A stretch of DNA of 5,859 nucleotides from Actinomycetes bacterium (lineage in GTDB: Bacteria > Actinomycetota > Acidimicrobiia > Acidimicrobiales > Palsa-688): the NCBI GenBank assembly GCA_021808425.1, contig JAKBBS010000201.1, forward strand, positions 1 through 5,859, in the 5' to 3' direction. The notes below the pieces were generated by a model. It saw nothing but the letters and a program-made list of their open reading frames with translations, was not told where the DNA came from and ran no database searches. Below are positions 1 through 5,859 of the stretch, in pieces (position 1 is the stretch's first letter; every line of letters begins with the position of its first letter). A program made the translations under genes and the position numbers.

Positions 1-493
1 GCGTTACGAGGGTTCCGGCTGCCTTGTCGTGAAGGGTCTGGTTTCGTCGGTCCCATAACGGCCAAAGAATGTCTGCGATCCCGCCAACGAACGTGATGGT
101 AAGGACCCACATCACCGCCGCCCTGATAGCCGAGCGGCGGGCGTCGACGGGCCCTCCGGTGACGGCGTCAACTACGCGCGTCCTGACAGCCCGGTTGCCT
201 ATGGTCTGGCCGCCCCACCAAGTGATCAGAGCGAAGCCGTAGACGGCGGCGATGATGCTCTCGGGAAGGTTCGCGGAGACTCCGCTCATCCCAGCGGCGG
301 CAACCAGAAGCACGACAGGTACCCCGACGATCAAACCGTCGACGATGGAAGCTCCCACGCGATGCCACCACGTGGCGAGTACATCCGAACCTAGGCCCGG
401 AACGTCGAAACCTCCAGGGGTGAACCCCCCGCCGGGATAGCCGCCGCCGGGATAGCCGCTACCCGGTGGCGGGGGAGGAGGGGGGTTGCTCAT
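1..493 (-). CDS. RDD-family integral membrane protein, 3' end outside window
   Basis: The minus strand is open from an ATG at 493-491 to the window edge, giving 164 residues with no stop. Residues 4-10 are seven consecutive prolines, followed by a Gly/Tyr/Pro stretch with a duplicated GYPGGG unit (13-23), probably a disordered cytoplasmic tail. The RDD hallmarks follow: R45-x-x-A-x-x-x-D52 leading into a first hydrophobic segment (about 50-69), a second segment (about 79-95), then GQTIGNRAVRTRVVD (95-109), which matches the family's 'G-x-T-x-G-K/N-R...RVVD' signature, and a third segment (about 123-146). The ending WDRRNQTLHDKAAGTLV (147-163) is the usual RDD C-terminal motif, so only a few residues may be missing. 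RDD proteins are small membrane proteins, mostly of unknown role; some are linked to ion transport, and I would not assign a substrate. A purine-rich GGGAAAGGG (505-513, minus strand) lies 11 bases before the start. A nearer upstream ATG (503-501) is out of frame and stops quickly. The gene is divergent from the glycosylase operon. Confidence 0.87.
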   Translation of the reverse strand, partial: MSNPPPPPPPGSGYPGGGYPGGGFTPGGFDVPGLGSDVLATWWHRVGASIVDGLIVGVPVVLLVAAAGMSGVSANLPESIIAAVYGFALITWWGGQTIGNRAVRTRVVDAVTGGPVDARRSAIRAAVMWVLTITFVGGIADILWPLWDRRNQTLHDKAAGTLVT

Positions 494-514
494 GGTCGGT
501 CATGCCCTTTCCCG

Positions 515-532
515 GACCGCCTCGAAGCGGTC
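515..532 (-). other. Small dyad in the leader of the RDD gene
   Basis: GACCGC at 515-520 and GCGGTC at 527-532 form a perfect 6-bp inverted repeat around a 6-base centre. Read on the minus strand it would be a short hairpin directly upstream of the purine-rich ribosome-binding region (505-513) of the RDD gene. It could be a leader hairpin or a protein site, or chance in GC-rich DNA. I see no other convincing signal for the minus-strand promoter in 494-657. Confidence 0.3.
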
Positions 533-618
533 GATGCGTGTCCCCTCCACGCTACCCCACCGTCTTGCCAAGCATTGGCCAGCTCGCGAGAAGCGCCGGC
601 AACGAGCGAAGTTAGCGT

Positions 619-658
619 TTGTCGCCGTCGGGGGTGGAGCACCTACGATTGTGATGCA
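619..658 (+). promoter_or_regulatory. Putative promoter of the udg-tsaEB-rimI-tsaD operon
   Basis: TACGAT at 644-649 fits the actinobacterial -10 pattern TAnnnT. TTGTCG at 619-624 is a 4/6 match to the -35 consensus but is 19 bases away, slightly long. Transcription would begin around 656-658, at or next to the ATG (658) of the glycosylase gene. No Shine-Dalgarno lies at normal distance: the nearest purine run (GTGGAG, about 634-639) is 18 bases off and upstream of the -10. A leaderless or nearly leaderless mRNA is therefore inferred from position only. Confidence 0.45.
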
Positions 659-1248
659 TGGCGGAACTGTCGGAGGTCGAGGCGCAAGCGAGCGTATGCC
701 GGCGATGCCGGCTGGCCGGCGGTCGCCGGACGGTCGTGTTCGGCGAAGGTGACCCTTCCGCCTCGCTGATGGTGGTCGGCGAAGGCCCGGGTCGCGACGA
801 GGACCTCCAGGGGCGCCCTTTCGTGGGCCGCTCGGGGCGGCTCCTCGATCGGCTGCTGTCGGAGGAAGCCGGCTTGAAGCGCGATGAGGTTTACATCGCG
901 AATGTCGTGAAATGCCGCCCCCCGGATAACCGCGACCCGCTTCCAGACGAGATCGCCGAATGCCGCCCCTATCTCGACGCCCAGGTGGCGCTTGTCAAAC
1001 CTGAAGTGGTTGTTACCCTGGGCAACTTCGCATCGCGAACCCTTCTTGAGTCGGGGGTTGGGATCACTCGCCTTCGCGGTAGGACCTACCCGTGGCCGAA
1101 AGGTGGGCCTACCGTGGTCGTGCCAACGTTTCATCCCGCTGCCGCACTGCGTGGCGGCGGAGAGGTCCTGGCAGCGATGCGGGCCGATTTCGTGCGGGCG
1201 CGTCAATCGCTCGGCGAGACGCAATCGGGACAGGCCGGTAGAGCTTGA
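658..1248 (+). CDS. Family 4 uracil-DNA glycosylase, [4Fe-4S] type
   Basis: This 196-residue protein should excise uracil, arising from cytosine deamination or dUMP incorporation, from DNA as the first step of base excision repair. Its length matches family 4 enzymes such as the Thermotoga and Thermus proteins. Four cysteines suited to the iron-sulphur cluster are present: C14-x-x-C17 near the N-terminus, C86 in NVVKCRPPDNR, and C102 in AECRPYL. Motif 1 is GEGPGRDED (41-49), followed by GRPFVGRSGRLL (52-63) in the uracil pocket. Motif 2 is PTFHPAAALR (156-165), with H159. The KRRIH segment typical of the DNA-crosslinking UdgX relatives is absent, because the corresponding region is KCRPP, so ordinary glycosylase activity is expected. 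The ATG at 658 is chosen because residues up to C14 fit the family N-terminus; a nearby ATG at 654 is in another frame. It leads the operon and overlaps tsaE by four bases. SPO1 DNA polymerase-like is the other name for this domain. Confidence 0.94.
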   Translation: MAELSEVEAQASVCRRCRLAGGRRTVVFGEGDPSASLMVVGEGPGRDEDLQGRPFVGRSGRLLDRLLSEEAGLKRDEVYIANVVKCRPPDNRDPLPDEIAECRPYLDAQVALVKPEVVVTLGNFASRTLLESGVGITRLRGRTYPWPKGGPTVVVPTFHPAAALRGGGEVLAAMRADFVRARQSLGETQSGQAGRA

Positions 1249-1733
1249 CGTCGCTAGAGATCACCTGCAACGACGCTGATGCCACACGTCGGCTCGGCTC
1301 GCAGATAGCGCGAATCGTCGAGCCGGGCGACGTGATCCTCCTGGAGGGCGACCTCGGAGCAGGCAAGACCACCTTTACACAGGGAATGGCGGCTGCTCTC
1401 GGAGTGGACTCCGCCGTGACGAGCCCGACTTTTACCCTGATGAACATCCACCCAACGGCCAGAGGGTTCGATCTGGTCCACGTCGATGTCTACCGCCTCG
1501 AACGACTCTCCGAGGTGGTGGACCTGGCGCTCGCGGAGATGCTCGACGACGGGGCCGTGGTCGTAGTCGAATGGGGGGAGCGTGCGGCGGCAGCGCTACG
1601 AGGAGGCCACCTGCTCGTGTCCCTTCGCCCGGGCGTCGACGAGGACCGCCGGATTGCGCGCCTCGAAGCGATCGGATCGGCGTGGGAGGCCAGACTGGCT
1701 GGCCTGGAGGCGAAACTGGTGCCAAGCCCGTGA
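1245..1733 (+). CDS. tsaE: tRNA t6A synthesis ATPase TsaE
   Basis: TsaE (YjeE family) is the small cytoplasmic P-loop ATPase that binds the TsaB-TsaD complex and is needed for multiple turnover in bacterial t6A37 synthesis. The 162-residue product is close to the E. coli length (153). Walker A is GDLGAGKTT (35-43) with K41 and T42. The switch-like TSPTF (59-63) follows, then the HVDVYRL motif (79-85), and VVVEWGER (106-113) with E109 and W110, all diagnostic of the family. The start is a TTG at 1245 inside the four-base overlap TTGA with the glycosylase stop. It gives the expected spacing of about 35 residues before the P-loop, and no in-frame ATG lies before the Walker motif. Initiation probably depends on translational coupling, as only a weak purine stretch precedes the TTG. 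The last 25 or so residues are family-variable. Confidence 0.96.
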   Translation: MTSLEITCNDADATRRLGSQIARIVEPGDVILLEGDLGAGKTTFTQGMAAALGVDSAVTSPTFTLMNIHPTARGFDLVHVDVYRLERLSEVVDLALAEMLDDGAVVVVEWGERAAAALRGGHLLVSLRPGVDEDRRIARLEAIGSAWEARLAGLEAKLVPSP

Positions 1734-2413
1734 GCTCGACGATGGCGATATCAACTTCGACGCCGAAGCTGAGCGTCGCTTTGAGCAATGACGAAGGCAT
1801 TCTTTCGTCGTTCTCGCTGCGAGTCGGACGACGACATGCCGAGACGCTCGCCCCGGCGATACGCGCCCTGTGCGAACTATCAGGGGTAGAGGTGAGCTCC
1901 CTTTCCCGGATTGCAGTAGACGTCGGGCCGGGACTGTTCACGGGATTGCGGGTCGGGATCGCAACCGCCAAGGCGCTCGGCGACGGACTCTGCATACCGG
2001 TCGTAGCGGCCGGTTCACTCGAAACCCTCGCCTTCGCATGGCGCCACGATCGCCGCACCGTGGCGTCTGTCGTCGACGCCAGGCGGGGGGAGGTGTTCTG
2101 GTCGCTGCACCGCGCAGCGCCGGGAGGCGTCCAGACCATCCGAGCGGCCGAGGTCTCATCGCCGTCGGATCTGGCAAAGGGCCTCGCCGCCACGCCAGGA
2201 CCTGTCGTAGTCACAGGCGACGGGGCGCGTCGATACGAATCGGAGCTGTCGTCGCTCGACGAGCGAATCGAATTAGCCCCCTCGCTATTCGACTATCCGA
2301 GCGCTGAATGCCTCGCTGTAATGACCGCAGAGATGGAGGGAGTCGAGGCAGCTCTCGTCTCGGCGCGCTACATGCGGGAGGCGGACGTCCGTATCGGATG
2401 GGATCAGCGCTGA
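1730..2413 (+). CDS. tsaB: tRNA t6A synthesis scaffold protein TsaB
   Basis: TsaB (YeaZ) is the catalytically inactive ASKHA-fold partner that dimerises with TsaD and recruits TsaE for t6A37 formation. From the GTG at 1730 the product is 227 residues, against 231 in E. coli. Recognisable blocks are MAISTSTPKLSVAL (5-18), the RRHAETLAPAI helix (34-44) and VDVGPGLFTGLRVGIATAKAL (63-83, the GPGxFTGLR signature). The frame stays open upstream to an ATG at 1571, but that region encodes the end of tsaE and adds residues unlike any TsaB. GTG 1730 overlaps the tsaE stop as GTGA and places the first strand correctly. ATG 1742 is the only close alternative and would clip the first beta-strand. The Asp normally seen in the family's 'LAIDT' block is Ser here (S8). 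That need not harm function because TsaB is not the catalytic subunit. The gene ends one base into the rimI start. Confidence 0.94.
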   Translation: MSSTMAISTSTPKLSVALSNDEGILSSFSLRVGRRHAETLAPAIRALCELSGVEVSSLSRIAVDVGPGLFTGLRVGIATAKALGDGLCIPVVAAGSLETLAFAWRHDRRTVASVVDARRGEVFWSLHRAAPGGVQTIRAAEVSSPSDLAKGLAATPGPVVVTGDGARRYESELSSLDERIELAPSLFDYPSAECLAVMTAEMEGVEAALVSARYMREADVRIGWDQR

Positions 2414-2985
2414 TGGCTACCGGGGACACCGGGAGAGAAGGGCCCGTTCCAATCGAGGTGCACCTGGTCTTGATGAGGCGTCGTCACCTGCGTCGGGTCC
2501 TCGAGATCGAGCACAAGGCCTACCCGAACCCATGGTCGCTCGGCCTGTTCTTGAGCGAGCTCGGCCAACGCCAGACACGCCACTACGTCGTGGCCCGTGT
2601 AGCGGGACGTGTGGTCGGATACGCGGGGCTGATGGTCGGCTACGAGGAGAGCCACGTGACGAACATCGCTGTCGATCCGGCATGGCAGCGCCATCAGATC
2701 GGAACACGGCTGCTTATCAACCTGCACAGCGAAGCTCTTCGGCGTGCTACGAGGAACATGACGTTGGAGGTACGGATGTCAAACACGGCGGCTCAGGCGA
2801 TGTACCGGCGCTTCGGTTTCGAGACCGAGGGGATTCGCAAGAGCTACTACTCTGAGAACGGCGAAGACGCTTTGGTCATGTGGGTCCACGACATTGATTC
2901 GAACGTCTACCTTGAGCGCATAGGTCGAATCGGTAGCGCGATCTCCGGGGTCACGATCGATTCCACCGGTCCGGGATCGCAATGA
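2413..2985 (+). CDS. rimI: Ribosomal-protein-alanine N-acetyltransferase RimI (GNAT family)
   Basis: RimI is the GNAT enzyme that uses acetyl-CoA to acetylate protein N-termini, classically ribosomal protein bS18. The 190-residue product shows the RimI pattern in order: VLEIEHKAYPNPWSLGLF (29-46), the central NIAVDPAWQRHQIGTRLL (84-101), then LEVRMSNTAAQAMYRRFGF (118-136), and YY (145-146) with EDALVMW (151-157). E119 and Y131 align by spacing with the catalytic Glu103 and Tyr115 of E. coli RimI. The acetyl-CoA loop is unusual: Q92-R-H-Q-I-G97 instead of Q-x-x-G-x-G, so the first loop glycine is a glutamine. The protein is longer than the usual 150 or so residues, with roughly 14 extra at the N-terminus and about 30 after the conserved core. 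The start at 2413 shares one base with the tsaB stop (TGATG). ATG 2398 in the same frame is possible, and the open frame to 2308 is tsaB sequence. It overlaps tsaD by ATGA. Confidence 0.92.
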   Translation: MATGDTGREGPVPIEVHLVLMRRRHLRRVLEIEHKAYPNPWSLGLFLSELGQRQTRHYVVARVAGRVVGYAGLMVGYEESHVTNIAVDPAWQRHQIGTRLLINLHSEALRRATRNMTLEVRMSNTAAQAMYRRFGFETEGIRKSYYSENGEDALVMWVHDIDSNVYLERIGRIGSAISGVTIDSTGPGSQ

Positions 2986-3983
2986 CGGCAATTCTGGCGA
3001 TAGAGACATCCTGCGACGAGACAGCGGCTGCGGTCGTCGTGGACGGCCGCAATATCGCAAGCTCGGTCGTGTCGAGCCAGGTGGACCTACACGCAGCGTT
3101 CGGCGGAGTGGTTCCCGAGGTGGCGGGACGCGCCCACATCGACTTGTTGACCCCGGTGGTGGGCGAGGCGCTTTCCCGGGCCGGGATCGCCCGAGGGGAC
3201 CTTGATGCGGTGGCTGCGACTATCGGGCCTGGACTCATCGGTTCGCTGCTAGTCGGGGTGAGTGCGGCGAAGGCTTACTCGCTTGCGTGGGGGCTGCCTT
3301 TCGTCGGGGTCAACCACATGGAGGGGCACCTTCATGCTGCGTTCCTCGAGGATCCTGACATGGCGCTGCCGGCTGTCGTTCTTCTCGTGTCGGGTGGCCA
3401 CACGATGATCGTCCACATGAGCGACGAGGGCCGCTACCGTCTTGTCGGCCAGACGATCGACGATGCAGCGGGCGAGGCTTTCGACAAGGTCGCTCGCTTT
3501 CTCGGGCTCGGCTACCCCGGCGGCCCGGTGATCGACAAGCTGTCGACTACCGGGAACCCTGCGGCCGTTGCGTTCCCGAGGGGCCTTCGCGGTCAAGGCT
3601 TCGATTTCTCCTTCAGTGGCTTGAAGACGAGCGTCATCAATTACGTCCGCAAGAACCCCGACATCGATGTCAAGGACGTCGCAGCGAGCTTCCAGGCTGC
3701 TGTCGTAGACGTGCTAGTGGACAAGGTGCGCGCCGCCGCCGGCAAGCTGGACGCGAAGTCGATCTGCATAGGCGGGGGGGTCGCGGCCAACTCCGCTCTG
3801 CGCGCAGCGGTGGCGGAGGCTGCTGCGTCGGATGGCAGGGCCTGCTTTCTTCCGAGCCGTGCCATGTGCACCGACAACGCTGCGATGGTCGGGGCGACCG
3901 CCTGGTATCGGCTTCGAACCGACGGGCCGACGCCGCTAGACGTCGCCGCGAACCCGAACTTGAAGCTCCGCTTCGAAGTCTGA
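2982..3983 (+). CDS. tsaD: tRNA N6-adenosine threonylcarbamoyltransferase TsaD
   Basis: TsaD (Kae1/Qri7/Gcp family) is the catalytic subunit that transfers threonylcarbamoyl from TC-AMP to N6 of A37 in tRNAs reading ANN codons. It acts with TsaB and TsaE in the cytoplasm. The 333-residue product is full length for the family. Seen in order are AIETSCDETAAAVV (6-19), GGVVPEVAGRAH (41-52), the metal motif NHMEGHLHA (111-119) with H112 and H116, LVSGGHT (135-141), the GGGVAAN nucleotide loop (264-270), and CTDNAAM (296-302) with the third metal ligand D298. All residues expected for Fe/Zn and nucleotide binding are present. The ATG at 2982 overlaps the rimI stop as ATGA and starts exactly at the conserved first strand. 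It is the last gene of the operon; 176 bases separate it from groES. Old names such as glycoprotease or O-sialoglycoprotein endopeptidase are misleading. Confidence 0.98.
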   Translation: MTAILAIETSCDETAAAVVVDGRNIASSVVSSQVDLHAAFGGVVPEVAGRAHIDLLTPVVGEALSRAGIARGDLDAVAATIGPGLIGSLLVGVSAAKAYSLAWGLPFVGVNHMEGHLHAAFLEDPDMALPAVVLLVSGGHTMIVHMSDEGRYRLVGQTIDDAAGEAFDKVARFLGLGYPGGPVIDKLSTTGNPAAVAFPRGLRGQGFDFSFSGLKTSVINYVRKNPDIDVKDVAASFQAAVVDVLVDKVRAAAGKLDAKSICIGGGVAANSALRAAVAEAAASDGRACFLPSRAMCTDNAAMVGATAWYRLRTDGPTPLDVAANPNLKLRFEV

Positions 3984-4026
3984 GAGTGGCCGTCCCGGCT
4001 GAGCGGCGGCAGCCCTGCGGGTATCT

Positions 4027-4050
4027 CCCGGGAGCGTCACCGGGTTTTCT
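4027..4050 (+). terminator. Weak intrinsic-terminator candidate after tsaD
   Basis: CCCGG at 4027-4031 can pair with CCGGG at 4040-4044 across an 8-base loop. The hairpin is followed at once by TTTTCT (4045-4050), giving a short GC stem plus short U-tract 43 bases past the tsaD stop. The stem is only 5 bp and the U-run only four, so it may be weak. It shares bases with the hairpin at 4041-4063, and the two cannot form together. Confidence 0.4.
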
Positions 4051-4063
4051 CCGAGAAAACTCG
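4041..4063 (+). other. Inverted repeat / alternative hairpin between tsaD and groES
   Basis: GTTTTCTC (4044-4051) and GAGAAAAC (4053-4060) are perfect 8-bp arms around one central base. The symmetry extends outward by one G-U and two G-C pairs to 4041 and 4063. As RNA it would be about a 9-bp stem with a UCCGA loop. No U-run follows on the plus strand, so it is not a typical terminator. It could be a 3' end-stabilising hairpin, a competitor of the 4027-4044 stem, or a protein-binding dyad 20 bases upstream of the groES -35. Confidence 0.4.
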
Positions 4064-4082
4064 CCCTGGGGGTGAAAGCTGG

Positions 4083-4111
4083 TTGAACTAGCGCGGCGGG
4101 CCCGCTAGTCT
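4083..4111 (+). promoter_or_regulatory. groESL promoter (-35/-10)
   Basis: TTGAAC at 4083-4088 and TAGTCT at 4106-4111 are separated by the ideal 17 bases and fit the housekeeping sigma pattern (TTGA.. / TAnnnT). Transcription should start near 4118-4119, inside the CIRCE operator, leaving about a 40-base leader before groES. The overlap with CIRCE explains how HrcA would block initiation. A further 7-bp dyad occupies the spacer between the two boxes. Confidence 0.7.
4087..4109. repeat. Second inverted repeat in the groESL promoter spacer
   Basis: ACTAGCG at 4087-4093 and CGCTAGT at 4103-4109 form a perfect 7-bp inverted repeat with a 9-base spacer, the same spacer length as CIRCE. It begins in the last bases of the -35, covers the spacer and most of the -10, and ends one base before CIRCE. 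It does not match CIRCE or the HspR site (HAIR, CTTGAGT-N7-ACTCAAG). It is a possible operator for another regulator; chance is not excluded. Confidence 0.45.
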
Positions 4112-4137
4112 TAGCACTCGTAACCCGAGAGTGCTAA
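4111..4137. promoter_or_regulatory. CIRCE operator (HrcA binding site)
   Basis: TTAGCACTC (4111-4119), a 9-base spacer, then GAGTGCTAA (4129-4137) is an exact match to the CIRCE consensus, the binding site of the heat-shock repressor HrcA. It overlaps the last base of the -10 and the predicted transcription start, and lies 22 bases before the groES ATG. It implies that hrcA is present elsewhere in this genome and that groESL is derepressed by heat or misfolded-protein load. Confidence 0.97.
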
Positions 4138-4145
4138 CAACCTAT

Positions 4146-4150
4146 GGAGG
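4146..4150 (+). promoter_or_regulatory. Strong Shine-Dalgarno of groES
   Basis: GGAGG sits 9 bases before the groES ATG (4160) and is the clearest ribosome-binding site in the window. This contrasts with the weak or absent sites ahead of the coupled t6A genes, as expected for a highly expressed chaperonin. Confidence 0.85.
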
Positions 4151-4159
4151 CGCACTGAT

Positions 4160-4450
4160 ATGAGTCTGCAGCCACTCGACGACCGGATCGTCGTACGCCC
4201 GAGCGAAGCCGAGGAGAGGACCGCGTCAGGTCTGGTCATCCCCGATACCGCAAAAGAGAAGCCACAGCAGGGTGAAGTCCTCGCTGTAGGTCCCGGGCGG
4301 CGCGCCGAGAGCAGCGGCGAGCTGATCCCGCTCGACATCAAGGTGGGCGACAAGGTCGTCTACTCGAAGTACGGCGGCACCGAGATCACCATCGACGGCG
4401 AAGACCTGCTGATCCTGACGAGCCGGGACGTCCTGGCGAAGGTGAGCTAA
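4160..4450 (+). CDS. groES: Co-chaperonin GroES (Hsp10)
   Basis: GroES forms the heptameric lid that caps GroEL and closes the folding chamber in the cytoplasm. The product is 96 residues, standard length. It opens with the conserved [12 protein letters not shown] (3-14). The mobile loop [19 protein letters not shown] (18-36) follows, with the GLVI tetrad (24-27) that inserts into the GroEL apical domain. Next comes GEVLAVGPG (38-46), then the roof hairpin region and [17 protein letters not shown] (60-76), ending in DLLIL. The ATG at 4160 has a GGAGG nine bases upstream. It is the first gene of the CIRCE-controlled operon, and its TAA stop is directly followed by the groEL ATG. Confidence 0.98.
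   Translation: MSLQPLDDRIVVRPSEAEERTASGLVIPDTAKEKPQQGEVLAVGPGRRAESSGELIPLDIKVGDKVVYSKYGGTEITIDGEDLLILTSRDVLAKVS

Positions 4451-5859
<1,409 letters not shown>

Noticed and set aside
494..657. Promoter for the RDD gene in the divergent gap
   Set aside because: A TAGCGT on the minus strand (549-554) could be a -10, but the only TTGGCA upstream is 11 bases away, too close. I could not support a specific promoter.
643..1224. A 193-residue minus-strand frame opposite the glycosylase gene
   Set aside because: It covers almost exactly a clear family 4 glycosylase, and its translation has no recognisable motif. It is a shadow frame.
1571..1729. Longer tsaB reading from an ATG at 1571
   Set aside because: The extra 53 residues lie over the end of tsaE in another frame and do not resemble TsaB. 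The GTG at 1730 fits both the family N-terminus and the operon overlap.
2308..2412. Longer rimI reading from an ATG at 2308
   Set aside because: It overlaps the conserved end of tsaB and adds an Arg/Gly-rich stretch unlike RimI. The ATG at 2413 overlaps the tsaB stop by one base in the normal way.
4087..4137. HspR/HAIR operator at the groESL promoter
   Set aside because: Neither inverted repeat matches CTTGAGT-N7-ACTCAAG. One is a perfect CIRCE and the other is unassigned.

Overview
This GC-rich window looks like ordinary chromosome of a high-GC actinobacterium. Three things point there. The block tsaE-tsaB-rimI-tsaD followed by groES-groEL is the order I know from mycobacteria and other Actinobacteria. 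The GroEL sequence resembles the groES-linked actinobacterial GroEL1. Genes are packed with 4-base overlaps and use TTG and GTG starts. I cannot fix the class; a lineage such as Acidimicrobiia is only a guess.

Layout. On the minus strand at the left edge is a 5'-partial gene for an RDD-family membrane protein with a Pro/Gly-rich N-terminus; its 3' end is outside the window. A 164-base divergent gap follows, with a plausible -10 box placed so that the next transcript may be (nearly) leaderless. On the plus strand come five genes joined end to start: a family 4 (4Fe-4S) uracil-DNA glycosylase, tsaE, tsaB, rimI and tsaD. All four junctions overlap by 1 or 4 bases, so this is almost certainly one translationally coupled operon. 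A 176-base gap then carries hairpins, a good -35/-10 promoter, a perfect CIRCE operator for HrcA and a second, unassigned dyad. It precedes groES and groEL, which abut with no spacer; groEL runs off the right edge.

How the genes work together. TsaE, TsaB and TsaD are the partners that move threonylcarbamoyl from TC-AMP onto A37 of ANN-decoding tRNAs (t6A); TsaC/Sua5, which makes TC-AMP, must be elsewhere. RimI is the N-alpha-acetyltransferase commonly embedded in this cluster. The glycosylase is a DNA-repair enzyme sharing the transcript and occupies the place where mycobacteria have alr. GroES/GroEL is a separate, heat-shock-controlled chaperonin operon.

Nothing here is a clearly new system. 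The points most worth a second look are the second dyad between the -35 and -10 of the groES promoter, the altered acetyl-CoA loop in RimI, the Asp-to-Ser change in TsaB, and the glycosylase leading a t6A operon.
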